Positions 30,673-41,280 of a stretch of DNA of 64,000 bases are shown here, in pieces. The DNA comes from Pseudalkalibacillus sp. SCS-8 (GTDB lineage Bacteria > Bacillota > Bacilli > Bacillales > Fictibacillaceae). How positions within the stretch are numbered: the stretch's first letter is position 1; every line of letters begins with the position of its first letter. The notes beneath the pieces are model-generated. The model was not told the origin of the DNA and searched no databases. It saw only the letters and a program-made list of their open reading frames with translations. The DNA is taken from contig NZ_CP143541.1 in NCBI RefSeq assembly GCF_040126055.1, positions 558,001-622,000 on the forward strand, read 5' to 3'. The position numbers and the translations under genes are program-made.

Positions 30673-31917
30673 ATGCAAAAAGTGTTTTTCTTAATGCCGG
30701 GTCAAGGTGCCCAATATGTAGAAATGGGTAAGGACATATGTGAGAAATATCCAGAGGTTGAGCGCATTTATGATACGGCTAATCGTGTTCTAGGAGAAGA
30801 TATTAAAAGAATGTGTTTTGAAGCTGATATTGACGAATTGACGAGAACAGAAAATACACAAATAGCAGTGTTTTTGAACAGTGTGGCAATGTATAAAGCG
30901 TTGTCAAATCGTTACAACCTAGAACCTGTAGGATTTGCAGGACATAGTCTAGGTGAATTTTCAGCTTTAGTATGTGCTGAAAGCTTGGACCTCGAGTCAG
31001 CTATTCGATTGGTTCGGAAAAGAGGACAGTTCATGCAGGAAACGAGTGAACAGTTCCCAAGTAAAATGGTAGCTCTCCGTAATATTTCCGTTCAAGAAAT
31101 AGAAAATCATTGCAGAATGATTTCTGAAAAGGGCTCACATGTTGCAATTGCCAACTATAATTCACCTAATCAAGTTGTCATTACAGGTTATAAGAACGCT
31201 GTTGATGAGGTAGTCGAAAAGTTGACGAAGCTCGGAGCAGATGAAATTGTTGTAAATGTAAAGACACCTTTTCATACTGAATTAATGCAATCTTCCGCAG
31301 ATCAATTCATGAAAGAAATTGAAAACGTTGAGATCAAGCATCCAAAATATGAGGTGATCGCAAATTTAACTGGGGAACCTTATCTTAAGTCTGACGACAT
31401 ATCAGACATGCTTGTCAAACAAATTATTAGCCCTGTCAAATGGATCCAAACAATGGAATATGTCAAGAGCTTAAATGTTGATCTAGTGATTGATATCGGA
31501 CCTAAAGATATTGTTAAGAAACTGGCTAAACAAAATGGTATCAAGACTCCGACGTTTGCAGCTTCAGTGAATGACGACATGAAGACGTTGACACAAAAGT
31601 TTTTATCCCCTAAAACTGTTGTGAGCTTTTTATCTAAGGCTTTGGGGCTGGTTGTATCCTTGAAAAATTACAATGACAATATTGAGGAATATAACGAAGG
31701 CGTTGTTAAACCGTATAAAAGAATAGAAGAGATGAAACGTACATTCCAGAACCAATCGTATGAGCTATCGGAAATGGAAGTGAATGAAGTTCTTTCCTTA
31801 CTAAATACAATCTTTGAAACGAAGAAAACACCTCTACATGAACGAGAAAAAAGAATTCAAGATTTAATGAAAGTTGCTCCTTCACCTCAAGAAAACAAAG
31901 ATTTAATAACGCAATAA
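30673..31917 (+). CDS. Stand-alone malonyl-CoA acyltransferase (trans-AT)
   Basis: A 414-residue acyltransferase that should load malonyl units onto the carriers of the two following AT-less PKS proteins. The first 300 residues are FabD-like: FFLMPGQGAQYVEMG at the N-terminus, the nucleophile motif GHSLGE, the RGQFMQ arginine block and TPFHTELM containing the catalytic His. A C-terminal extension of about 100 residues (from about position 310) makes it longer than FabD and similar in size to the FenF/ItuD acyltransferases of iturin-type clusters. Malonyl specificity is inferred from the family. ATG 30673 follows GAGGAG at 30658-30663; a GTG at 30664 in the same frame is too close to that site. 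It lies between NRPS3 and PKS1. Confidence 0.9.
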   Translation: MQKVFFLMPGQGAQYVEMGKDICEKYPEVERIYDTANRVLGEDIKRMCFEADIDELTRTENTQIAVFLNSVAMYKALSNRYNLEPVGFAGHSLGEFSALVCAESLDLESAIRLVRKRGQFMQETSEQFPSKMVALRNISVQEIENHCRMISEKGSHVAIANYNSPNQVVITGYKNAVDEVVEKLTKLGADEIVVNVKTPFHTELMQSSADQFMKEIENVEIKHPKYEVIANLTGEPYLKSDDISDMLVKQIISPVKWIQTMEYVKSLNVDLVIDIGPKDIVKKLAKQNGIKTPTFAASVNDDMKTLTQKFLSPKTVVSFLSKALGLVVSLKNYNDNIEEYNEGVVKPYKRIEEMKRTFQNQSYELSEMEVNEVLSLLNTIFETKKTPLHEREKRIQDLMKVAPSPQENKDLITQ

Positions 31918-31953
31918 TCCATTTATGAATGAAGAGGTGAAAGGAGTGAAAAT

Positions 31954-34900
31954 GTGCATAACGAAGATATTGCAATCATAGGCATGAGTGGGAAATTAGG
32001 AAACTATGAGACGATTGATGACTTTTGGGAAGGCTTGATAAAAGAAGAGAGAATTGTAGAAGATGTCTCAGAAGAACGGAAAAATATGATCAGCCCCTAT
32101 TTGAAGTATCTATTGGGCGACCGTTCTGAGAGTGTTGAGTTTATTAAAGGGGCTTATTTGAAAGAGATTGATCAATTCGACCATCAATTATTTAAGCTAT
32201 CCAAGAAAGAAGCCTCACTGATGGATCCTATTCAAAGGTTATTTGTCGAGGTAGCCTGGAGCACTTTAGAGGATGCAGGATATGGGGGGGCAAAGCTTCG
32301 CGGTAGCAACACAGGTATTTATTTAGGACTTAGTAATACAAATGGTATCGACTATATTGATCTGATAGAAAGATATGCCCAGGACGATAAAGATATTGCC
32401 ACTGCTGGGAATTTAAAATCAATCACTGCGAGCAGAATCAGTTATTTACTAGACTTGAAGGGTCCAAGTATGTTGCTCGATACAGCTTGTTCGTCTTCAT
32501 TATCTGCCGTTCATGTAGCATGCGAAGCATTACGTAGCGGAGATTGCGATTATGCGCTAGCAGGAGGGGTAAAAGTCAACATCATCCCTGGAGTGAAACA
32601 AGAAACTTCAGACCTTGAAATCACATCAGGGGATGGTTTTACAAAAACCTTTGATCAATCAGCAGATGGCACAGGTCTAGGTGAAGGAGTTGCGGCAATA
32701 TTACTGAAACCTGTTAAAAAGGCTGTAGAAGATAATGACAACATCTATGCTGTTATAAAAGGGAGCGCAATTAATCAAGACGGTGCTTCATTGGGCATTA
32801 CAGCTCCTAACTCGAAAGCACAAGAAGAAGTGATTTTAAAAGCTTGGAAGAAAGCTGAAATAACACCCGAATCGATTTCTTATATCGAGGCACATGGGAC
32901 AGCAACCAAGTTGGGAGATCCAGTAGAAATAAAGGGAATTACAAATTCATTCAGAAAGTACACTGATAAAAAGCAGTTTTGTGGGATTGGCTCATTAAAG
33001 AGTAATATTGGTCATTTAGATGCAGCAGCTGGCATTGCTGGAGTCATAAAGACCGCACTCGCAGTCAAGAAAGAATTAATACCAGCTACGGTGAACTTTG
33101 TCGAACCAAATAGTATGATTAATTTTATTCAGTCACCAGTATTTGTCAATAATCAAATGTCCAGATGGAATGGAAATGATACACCAAGAAGAAGTGGTGT
33201 TAGCTCTTTCGGATTAAGTGGCACAAATGTCCATGTGATTATTGAGGACGCTGATCGCCTGAACCAGGATATTTCAGAAACAACTGATGATATGAAAATA
33301 TTGACTTTATCAGCTTTATCTGAACGAGGTGTTAGAAAATTACTTGAAGATTACCAGTTATTATTGAGGGGTAGTACGGATATCCGAATGGATGATCTAT
33401 GTTATACCGCTAATACAGGAAGAGGAATGTATTCTCATCGTCTAGCTATCATTTTTAAGTCTGTGACTGAACTTAAAGAACTGATTGAAAAGCTAATACA
33501 TAAGGATACGTGGAATCATTCTGGCTCCTCATTTTATAACACGATTAAAGTAGTCAGGTCTGAAAGGGATAGGACATCCAAACAGGATTTGACAACAGGT
33601 CAGCAAAAGAAATTAACAAAAACTGTCAAAAATTTAATAACCACGATGAACGACTCATCAACAGAAAAGAAAAAAGAATTAATTATGCAGCTTGCAGAAT
33701 TATATGTAAATGGAGCCGAGGTAGATTGGGAGCTCTACTACAGTGAAAGTGTCTATCGGAAAATCAGCCTGCCTGTCTATCCGTTCCAGAAAGGTTCATG
33801 TTGGATTGACATGGATGAATGTAAAGAAGAAAAGAACCGTATTCATCCACTCATTGACAAGAGCCATGTAAAATCATTGAAAACAGATATATACACTTCC
33901 AAGTTAACTACGGATCATTGGGAAATCGGAGAGCATATGCTTAGAGATAAATTCTTGTTGGTCGGTATGGCATATGTTGAAATTGCAGCTTCTTTGGCAA
34001 AAATATACTGTAATACATCCGAGGTTCGGCTAATGGACCTGGTTTGTGAGTCACCTCTATTTCTAAACCAGACTGAAGAAAAAGATATTCAGATTGTAAT
34101 CAATAAACATTCTGAAGACTTTGAATTCGTGATACTTGGAACAAATAAAGAAATGAATCAGTTCGAGGTTTACAGTAGAGGTAGCTTTAAACCGGTCAAT
34201 AAAAAAAGACCACAGATGGAAGAAAGTATAAATGATGTCATAGAACGTTGCGATCATATTCGTGTTAAACCCGAATCCTATTTATATGGGAACATTAGAA
34301 CGAGCGAAAGGTGGATGAACCTACAAGAACTCCATATCGGGGAAAAAGAGGTTGTAGGAAAAATTCAACTTCAACAAAAATATAAATCAGACAAGGAAAA
34401 CTATACGCTATACCCTGCATTGCTGGATTCAGCTTTGAACGCTGCTAATAGTATAACGGGAGAAGGAACTTTTCTACCATGGTATTATAAGCGAATTAAT
34501 ATATACGATAGTCTTCCAGATTCATTTACGAGCTATATCAAGTTAAAAAAGGTGATCGACGAGAAAGAAAAAGTATTGACCTTTGATATCCTTCTCATTG
34601 ATGAACATGGAAATACAGTGGTAGAAGTTGAAGACTATGCAGTAAAACAAATTGATGTCATTTCAAAGTATTTTAATACGAGCAAACGTAATAATTTATT
34701 TGAATTGACATGGAAAAAAGAAGAACTTAAATCAGTTTCCATTCCTTTTGATAAAGAAAGAATCATGCTCCTTAGAAATGATGATAGATTAACGGACAGC
34801 ATTATGAGAGAGCTTAGATCCAAGGGCGCAGAAGTAATAGAGATCCAGGTAGGAGACAAGTTTGAAAAAGTAGATAATCATTGCTACCTGATCGACCAGT

Positions 34901-36510
34901 CGGAAGATTCTTATAATGATTTGCTTGAAGAAATGGTTTCATTCAATCCGACTCATATCATTCATTGTTTATCCATTATTGATTCTGACAATACTCACCT
35001 AAGTCAATACGACGAACATATGGATAGAGCCATAAACAGTATGTTCTTTTTGATGAAAGAAATTATGAAGAGAAAAGAATATGTGAACTCTCAAATATCC
35101 GTTATTTCTAATAATGTTAATGAAATATATGAAGAAAGGTTTTTTAACACATTTGGCTCTGCTTTGTTTGGAATGGCCAAGTCTATATATAAAGAGTATA
35201 AAAAGATGGATTTAATTTGCGTGGATACTGATGAATTCACCCAGGTCTCCCAATTGATTGAAGAACTTTACAGAAAAGATAAGAATGTATCGGTGGCTTT
35301 TAGACAAAATCTTAGATATGTCCAACAACTTAAACCAGTAAATATAAACGATGTAAACACTATAACTACCCCTAATAAAGAAGCCGTCGTTTTGATTACT
35401 GGGGGGGCTGGAGGAATAGGACTTACTTTAGCAAAATACTTGGCTTCAAAGGGGTATAGGAACATTGCTCTTACTGGTCGTAGTAAAACGATACCTCCTA
35501 GTGTCCAACAACAAATAGATGAGCTTGAATCAGAAGATGTCAATATGGACTATTACCCTGTGGATGTTACCAACAAATTGAAGCTTCAAGATTTACTCAT
35601 AAAATTGAGAGAAACATATGGAGAGATTGAAGGAGTCATCCACAGTGCTGGGGTTGCGGGCAGTGGCTTACTAATAACAAAGGACAAAGCTGATTTTGAG
35701 AAAGTGATTGATCCGAAAATTTCAGGAACTTTACTTCTTGATGAATTATTGAAAAACGATGATTTAAAGTTTTTTATAACTTGTTCATCATTGACAGCTG
35801 AATTCAGTTCCGTCGGCCAAGCTGATTATGCAGCTGGAAATGCTTTCTTGGATGCATTCACCTATCAATTGAATCAAAGAGGCGTGAAGGCACTTACCAT
35901 TGATTGGTGCGGATGGAATGAATCGGGTATGGCACTTAAGTACGGGATTAATGAGAAAGATAATCTTTTTAAAACAATCAACGACGCTGAAGCAGTAGAG
36001 ATATTTGACTCCCTATTTCTTAAAGATTTAAAGAGGGTCTTGATAATAGAGCCGAATAATAATATTTCCCATGATGAGCTACTCCTTTCTTTAAATTATA
36101 GATCGAAACAACCACCAATAGAGAAAGAGACCGCACTTACTACCTCTAATCAGAGGAAGGATGTCGTTTTGACAGGCAAAAGGGAAGAAGATATTACAGA
36201 AACAGAACGAGAAGTCGCATATATCTGGTATAAGACATTAGGCGAGGCAGAAATCAATGTCCATGACAAATTCTTTGAAATCGGTGGGGATTCCATCCTT
36301 TCAACATATTTACTAAGAAAAATTAACCACAAGTGGCCAGAGGTTATGGATATTACGGATATATTCAATTACTCAACAATTGCAGAAATGGCCCAATTTA
36401 TTGAAGAAAAGACAAACCCAGTTGAAATGAAAGATGAATTCCAAGATACGTTAAGTAAGTTAGCAAGTGGAAAAATCAGCATTGAAGAGGCTCTATTAAA
36501 CCTAAAGTAA
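31954..36510 (+). CDS. PKS1: KS-(DH-like)-KR-ACP, AT-less polyketide synthase
   Basis: A 1518-residue single-module PKS expected to extend the peptide from NRPS3 by one malonyl-derived unit. The KS (about 1-430) has Cys179 in DTACSSSL, His314 in EAHGTAT and His354 in NIGH, so it should condense. The next 190 residues resemble KS-to-DH linkers of AT-less modules (ending YPFQKGSCW) and hold no AT. A DH-like domain (630-910) keeps His661 and Asp825 but has lost the usual G and P of HxxxGxxxxP and has N where DxxxQ/H is usual. The KR (about 1140-1380) has GGAGGIG and S/YxxxN (about 1278, Tyr1292). The ACP serine is about 1447. KR lacks the LDD motif, which weakly suggests an A-type alcohol. GTG start at 31954 is supported by AAAGGAG at 31940-31946; the overlapping ATG is out of frame. 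Confidence 0.92.
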   Translation: MHNEDIAIIGMSGKLGNYETIDDFWEGLIKEERIVEDVSEERKNMISPYLKYLLGDRSESVEFIKGAYLKEIDQFDHQLFKLSKKEASLMDPIQRLFVEVAWSTLEDAGYGGAKLRGSNTGIYLGLSNTNGIDYIDLIERYAQDDKDIATAGNLKSITASRISYLLDLKGPSMLLDTACSSSLSAVHVACEALRSGDCDYALAGGVKVNIIPGVKQETSDLEITSGDGFTKTFDQSADGTGLGEGVAAILLKPVKKAVEDNDNIYAVIKGSAINQDGASLGITAPNSKAQEEVILKAWKKAEITPESISYIEAHGTATKLGDPVEIKGITNSFRKYTDKKQFCGIGSLKSNIGHLDAAAGIAGVIKTALAVKKELIPATVNFVEPNSMINFIQSPVFVNNQMSRWNGNDTPRRSGVSSFGLSGTNVHVIIEDADRLNQDISETTDDMKILTLSALSERGVRKLLEDYQLLLRGSTDIRMDDLCYTANTGRGMYSHRLAIIFKSVTELKELIEKLIHKDTWNHSGSSFYNTIKVVRSERDRTSKQDLTTGQQKKLTKTVKNLITTMNDSSTEKKKELIMQLAELYVNGAEVDWELYYSESVYRKISLPVYPFQKGSCWIDMDECKEEKNRIHPLIDKSHVKSLKTDIYTSKLTTDHWEIGEHMLRDKFLLVGMAYVEIAASLAKIYCNTSEVRLMDLVCESPLFLNQTEEKDIQIVINKHSEDFEFVILGTNKEMNQFEVYSRGSFKPVNKKRPQMEESINDVIERCDHIRVKPESYLYGNIRTSERWMNLQELHIGEKEVVGKIQLQQKYKSDKENYTLYPALLDSALNAANSITGEGTFLPWYYKRINIYDSLPDSFTSYIKLKKVIDEKEKVLTFDILLIDEHGNTVVEVEDYAVKQIDVISKYFNTSKRNNLFELTWKKEELKSVSIPFDKERIMLLRNDDRLTDSIMRELRSKGAEVIEIQVGDKFEKVDNHCYLIDQSEDSYNDLLEEMVSFNPTHIIHCLSIIDSDNTHLSQYDEHMDRAINSMFFLMKEIMKRKEYVNSQISVISNNVNEIYEERFFNTFGSALFGMAKSIYKEYKKMDLICVDTDEFTQVSQLIEELYRKDKNVSVAFRQNLRYVQQLKPVNINDVNTITTPNKEAVVLITGGAGGIGLTLAKYLASKGYRNIALTGRSKTIPPSVQQQIDELESEDVNMDYYPVDVTNKLKLQDLLIKLRETYGEIEGVIHSAGVAGSGLLITKDKADFEKVIDPKISGTLLLDELLKNDDLKFFITCSSLTAEFSSVGQADYAAGNAFLDAFTYQLNQRGVKALTIDWCGWNESGMALKYGINEKDNLFKTINDAEAVEIFDSLFLKDLKRVLIIEPNNNISHDELLLSLNYRSKQPPIEKETALTTSNQRKDVVLTGKREEDITETEREVAYIWYKTLGEAEINVHDKFFEIGGDSILSTYLLRKINHKWPEVMDITDIFNYSTIAEMAQFIEEKTNPVEMKDEFQDTLSKLASGKISIEEALLNLK

Positions 36511-36532
36511 ATGAGAAATTAGGAGGAAGATG

Positions 36533-39500
36533 ATGGATAAATTAAAAAAGTACATTTTAGAGCAAGTTGCTAATAATGATATACCAATTACTGATGCAGA
36601 AGAGTATCTAAAACAGATGAATAAAGAAAAGAACAAGGATATTGCTGTTATTGGATTAGATTGTAGGCTTCCAAAAAGTAACAATGCCCAAGAATTTTGG
36701 AATAACCTAATTGAAAGAAGAAATTGTCTGGGTGCGTTCCCTGAAAGCCGCTACGAATATGCTGAAACCTTCCAAAAGCATCTTGGTGGTGCGAATGACG
36801 ACGCTGATTTAGAAAGCTTGAGAAAGAATTATCCATTTAAAGCGGGGTATCTGGATGATATCGATAAATTCGATGCGAATTTCTTTAATATACCTCCTCG
36901 AGAAGCGAAGCATATGGATCCTAGGCAGCGGTTCTTCCTTGAAGTTGCTTGGTCTGCGATAGAGGACGCTGGATATAATAAAGAGACATTTTATGGTTCA
37001 AAAACTGGGGTGTTTGTTGGCGAAGATAAGACCGGATCCACTTTTTACCGAATGATTGTAGAGGATGATCCACTAATTTATACCGGTACTTGGGAAGGGA
37101 TTTTAGCTAGTCGATTATCCTATATATTCAATTTGAGAGGACCTGCTCTTGTTGTTGATACTGCATGTTCGGCAGGGTTAGCAGCCCTTCATCAAGCCGT
37201 TAAATCTATTAGAAATGGCGAATGTGAAATGGCTGTTGCTGGTGGTGTTGCTATGGGAACAGTACCACAAAGACAGTCCAGTGAATCAGATGATGTAATT
37301 GCATCTGTACAATCCATTGATAACAATGTCCGTACATTCGATAAAGATGCTTCCGGTACAATCTTTGGTGAAGGTGTGGCGGCTGTATTGGTCAAAACGC
37401 TAGATAAAGCAATTGAAGATGGAGACAATATCTATGGAGTAATTAAAGGTACAGCTATTAATAATGACGGTGCTTCCAATGGTATTACTGCACCTAGTGT
37501 TAAAGCACAGGAAGAAGTTATTATAAATGCCCTGAAGGATGCTGAACTTCAACCAGAAGATATTGATTATATTGAAGCTCACGGTACAGGAACATTATTA
37601 GGAGATCCGATTGAGATAAAAGGTATTACACAAGCATTCTCTAAATTCACAAATAAAAAACAGTTTTGTGGTGTTGGAACTGCTAAGACCAATATCGGGC
37701 ACACAGTAGGAACGTCGGGGATTGCCGGATTGATTAAAGTTCTACTTTCAATGCGTAAGGAAAAAATTCCACCGATGCGGGAATTCAATGAAGCGAATCC
37801 ACATATCGATTTCGTCAATTCTCCTCTATATATGGCATCTGAGGCCATTGATTGGTCTAAAGGGAAAAATAATAAAAAAAGGACCGCAGCTGTTAGTGCA
37901 TTTGGATTCAGTGGAACAAATGTACATGTAATTGTAGAAGAACCACCTGAGCTCGAAAGTGCATCTTTAAATCGAGGAACAGAGGCTATTACATTCTCTG
38001 CAAAAACTGAACAGTCTCTTTGGAAGAACTTACAGAATTTCAAAGGTTTCCTGGAGAGAGAAAAGGATATCAATCTATCACAATTAGCCTATACGATGAA
38101 TGTGTGTAAAGGCCATTATGAATATAGATTAGCTATGATCGTATCTAGTATTGACGAAATTAAAGAAAAAATAGATTCCATATTGCACACTGGATTGGAT
38201 CTAATTGAAGAAGATCGTGTATATTATGGAATCCATAAAGTAGTGTCTGACAAGAAACAATCCAAGCAACAACATGATTTAACAGAGAGTGAGAGAAGAG
38301 ACCTAACTACAGCTGCAAATGAAGGAATTGGAAAATGGAAAGAAGAAGTTGAAGGTGTTCCGTTTAATGTAATAATTGGTATCTGTAAACGATATGTAAA
38401 AGGAGGAACAGTAGATTGGGCTGAATTATACAAAGAAGAGAAGCTGCGTAAAATCAGTGTTCCGACATACGCATATGAAAAGAAATATTATTGGGGGAAA
38501 CCTAAGGAAAAACGATCTGCTAAAAAGGCATATGAAAAATCATATGATCATCCATTTATCGAGAACTTAGTAATTAGTACATCTGAGGTAGACATTTATT
38601 CTGTTAAACTCAGTATAGAATCTCATTGGGCTGTAAAAGATCATGCAATCTTAGGGAAGAATATGATGTCAGGTACTAGTTTTGTAGAAATGATCAGAGC
38701 TGTCGGTGCTTTGTATTACAAAAACGAGAGTATCGCCATTAACGATGTTATGTTCCAGGTACCTTTGATTGTGGAAGAGGATGAAGTGAAGGAAGCACGT
38801 GTCCTTGTAAAGAAATTAGTGGATCATCATGAAATTAAAGTAGAAACAAGAGTTGGCGATTCAGAGTGGATTACACATGCTACAGGATCTGTGTCTGAGT
38901 TTGAGAGCGCGAGTAAGCGTATCAATGTATCCTCATTGTTAGGACGAAACGATTTCAAGCACTTAGAAGTCGAAGAAGGTTTTATGCAGGCTTCGTCAAT
39001 GGGTGTTATTGGATTTGGTGAAAGATGGGATGTAGTTAAAGGAGTCAGAAAGAATGAAAAGGAAGCGATTGCAGAAGTCGAGTTGGATAATAAATTCCGC
39101 GATGATCTAAAGATGTTCCACTTACATCCATCGTTATTAGATAATGCAGTTAATAATCTAGGTACAGTAACATTTGGAGAAGGAATGTTTTTACCGTTTT
39201 CTTATAAAAAGATTCGCTTCTATCGACCAATGACAAAGGAAATCATCAGTCATGCAATACTAGCAGATGATCATATTGAAAAATCAAAAAGAGAAATGCT
39301 CACATTTAATATTACCCTTATGGATACAGAAGGAAACATCATCGCTGAAATTGAAGAATATCGCACTAAAAAAGTTAAGAAACCAAGTGAGATCAGCGGT
39401 AAAACCACACAATACCATAAAGTAAGATGGGTGAAAGGCGAACAAGAAAGCTTTCCAATTTGGAATGGCAAGACAGCACTAATCTTTACTGATGGAACGG

Positions 39501-41263
39501 GTGAATACCAAAAAATAGTTAAGAAAATTCAGGATTTTAACGGAGAAGTAATTGAAGTCCACGAAGGCGATTCCTTCAAACAATTAGATGACAATGTGTT
39601 TACTATCGATAAATCTGAGGCTTCATTCACTCAACTTGCAACAAACATCAATGTTTCTGCAATTACACATGTCATCCATATGGCCTCAATAACAGACCGA
39701 TCTGACTATCTTGACATGGAACAATTCCAAGACGAGAAAGTGAAAAGTGTCGATTCAATCTTCAATCTAACAAAAGCACTGATTAATAACGGTATGCGAA
39801 ATAAGGTGGAATACAATCTAATTACGAAGAATGCATATGACATAACTGGAGAGGAAAAGTATATTTCACCACTAGCAACTGCTATGGCATCCCTAGGGAA
39901 AGTCATACCGTTAGAGTACCCGAATATTGTTTGTAAAGGGATAGACATTTCACATAATGTACCAACAGATTCAATATTTAATGAAATTTGTAAAGAATTA
40001 AATGGTGATGATGAGTTACAACACATTTATCGTGTTGCTTTGAGAAATGAAGAACGGTATTTTGAGAAAGTTTATAAGTTAGATAAAATCCAAGATTTTA
40101 AGAAGCTTGAAACAGATATAAAAGAAGAAGGCACATACATCATTACTGGAGGAACTGGGGCGATCGGAGTACAAGCTTCAAAATATCTAGCGAGCGAAGC
40201 AAATGTAAATCTATCCTTCCTTGTTCGATCGAAGTTGCCTGATAGAGTCGAATGGGACGCTATTGTAGAAGCAGGAATAGATAAGAAAACAATTGGTATC
40301 ATCAATAACATTCGTGATATTGAAAGTACAGGATCAAAAGTTCAAACGTACTCTTGTGACATTTCATCTTATGATGATGTAAAACGAGTAATAGATGAAA
40401 TCAAGCAGACACAGGGGAAAATTAATGGCATCGTCCACTGTGCTGGGGTCCCTGGAGAAGGATATATAGTCCGCAAAGATAAGAAGATCTTTGACAGTGT
40501 AATCAGTCCAAAAGTTGAAGGGACATGGATTTTGGATAGCTTGACTAAAGATCAGGATTTAGACTTCATGGTCTTATGTTCATCAATGATGACTTTTATT
40601 GGAGCGCCAGGGCAAGCTGATTATGTCGTCGGAAATACCTTTTTAGATGGCTATGCGCAAAAACGTAATAAGGAAGGCAGACGCACGATTACCATCAATT
40701 GGACTGCTTGGTCTGATGCTGGTATGGCAGCTGCCAAAGATATAAGAGGAGGAAAAAGCCTGTTTACACCTTTAACCTCAGAAGAGGGACGGGAAGTATT
40801 TGGGGAAATCATCCAAAGTGATATAACGAACTTGGTAACAGGTGATCTAAACCATGACATCGCCTTACAAACAGGATTGCATTATGAATACATGATGAAA
40901 TTGTCTGACGAGGTGAAAGCACCGATCCAAAGGTTAATTAGAAAAATGGAAAATGAAAGTCATAAAGAAGAAGTTAAGGAAAATAGTGAAATTTTAATCG
41001 TCGGAAAGAACGATGGTAATTACACTGAGATTGAAAAGAAACTGGCCATCATCTATGGCAGCGTTTTAAATCTCGATGAGATTGATATCTATGACAGCTT
41101 TAGTGATATGGGAGGAGACTCCATTGTCGCTACCCAATTATTGAAAGGAATTGATCATGAATATCCAGGAATAGTCGACATTACGGATATTTTTTCAAAA
41201 GCGACAGTAATTGAAATGGCACATCATGTGGAAGAAAGAACCGTCGAATCCGTAAACGCTTAG
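36533..41263 (+). CDS. PKS2: KS-(DH-like)-KR-ACP, AT-less polyketide synthase
   Basis: A 1576-residue single-module PKS that should add the second malonyl-derived unit. A short helical N-terminus (about 1-35, MDKLKKYILEQV) probably docks to PKS1. The KS has Cys212 in DTACSAGL, EAHGTGT and NIGH, so it looks active. There is no AT; a linker of about 170 residues ends in PTYAYEKKYYW. The DH-like domain has DHAILG with His704 and G, but S replaces P of HxxxGxxxxP, and Asp870 is followed by N at +4. The KR has GGTGAIG and the SS...YVVGN catalytic set. ACP serine about 1530 in GGDSI; the protein then stops with no thioesterase, reductase or other release domain. Two ATGs (36530, 36533) follow AGGAGG at 36521-36526; the second has the better spacing. 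Confidence 0.92.
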   Translation: MDKLKKYILEQVANNDIPITDAEEYLKQMNKEKNKDIAVIGLDCRLPKSNNAQEFWNNLIERRNCLGAFPESRYEYAETFQKHLGGANDDADLESLRKNYPFKAGYLDDIDKFDANFFNIPPREAKHMDPRQRFFLEVAWSAIEDAGYNKETFYGSKTGVFVGEDKTGSTFYRMIVEDDPLIYTGTWEGILASRLSYIFNLRGPALVVDTACSAGLAALHQAVKSIRNGECEMAVAGGVAMGTVPQRQSSESDDVIASVQSIDNNVRTFDKDASGTIFGEGVAAVLVKTLDKAIEDGDNIYGVIKGTAINNDGASNGITAPSVKAQEEVIINALKDAELQPEDIDYIEAHGTGTLLGDPIEIKGITQAFSKFTNKKQFCGVGTAKTNIGHTVGTSGIAGLIKVLLSMRKEKIPPMREFNEANPHIDFVNSPLYMASEAIDWSKGKNNKKRTAAVSAFGFSGTNVHVIVEEPPELESASLNRGTEAITFSAKTEQSLWKNLQNFKGFLEREKDINLSQLAYTMNVCKGHYEYRLAMIVSSIDEIKEKIDSILHTGLDLIEEDRVYYGIHKVVSDKKQSKQQHDLTESERRDLTTAANEGIGKWKEEVEGVPFNVIIGICKRYVKGGTVDWAELYKEEKLRKISVPTYAYEKKYYWGKPKEKRSAKKAYEKSYDHPFIENLVISTSEVDIYSVKLSIESHWAVKDHAILGKNMMSGTSFVEMIRAVGALYYKNESIAINDVMFQVPLIVEEDEVKEARVLVKKLVDHHEIKVETRVGDSEWITHATGSVSEFESASKRINVSSLLGRNDFKHLEVEEGFMQASSMGVIGFGERWDVVKGVRKNEKEAIAEVELDNKFRDDLKMFHLHPSLLDNAVNNLGTVTFGEGMFLPFSYKKIRFYRPMTKEIISHAILADDHIEKSKREMLTFNITLMDTEGNIIAEIEEYRTKKVKKPSEISGKTTQYHKVRWVKGEQESFPIWNGKTALIFTDGTGEYQKIVKKIQDFNGEVIEVHEGDSFKQLDDNVFTIDKSEASFTQLATNINVSAITHVIHMASITDRSDYLDMEQFQDEKVKSVDSIFNLTKALINNGMRNKVEYNLITKNAYDITGEEKYISPLATAMASLGKVIPLEYPNIVCKGIDISHNVPTDSIFNEICKELNGDDELQHIYRVALRNEERYFEKVYKLDKIQDFKKLETDIKEEGTYIITGGTGAIGVQASKYLASEANVNLSFLVRSKLPDRVEWDAIVEAGIDKKTIGIINNIRDIESTGSKVQTYSCDISSYDDVKRVIDEIKQTQGKINGIVHCAGVPGEGYIVRKDKKIFDSVISPKVEGTWILDSLTKDQDLDFMVLCSSMMTFIGAPGQADYVVGNTFLDGYAQKRNKEGRRTITINWTAWSDAGMAAAKDIRGGKSLFTPLTSEEGREVFGEIIQSDITNLVTGDLNHDIALQTGLHYEYMMKLSDEVKAPIQRLIRKMENESHKEEVKENSEILIVGKNDGNYTEIEKKLAIIYGSVLNLDEIDIYDSFSDMGGDSIVATQLLKGIDHEYPGIVDITDIFSKATVIEMAHHVEERTVESVNA

Positions 41264-41280
41264 TATGCAACCAGGGATTT

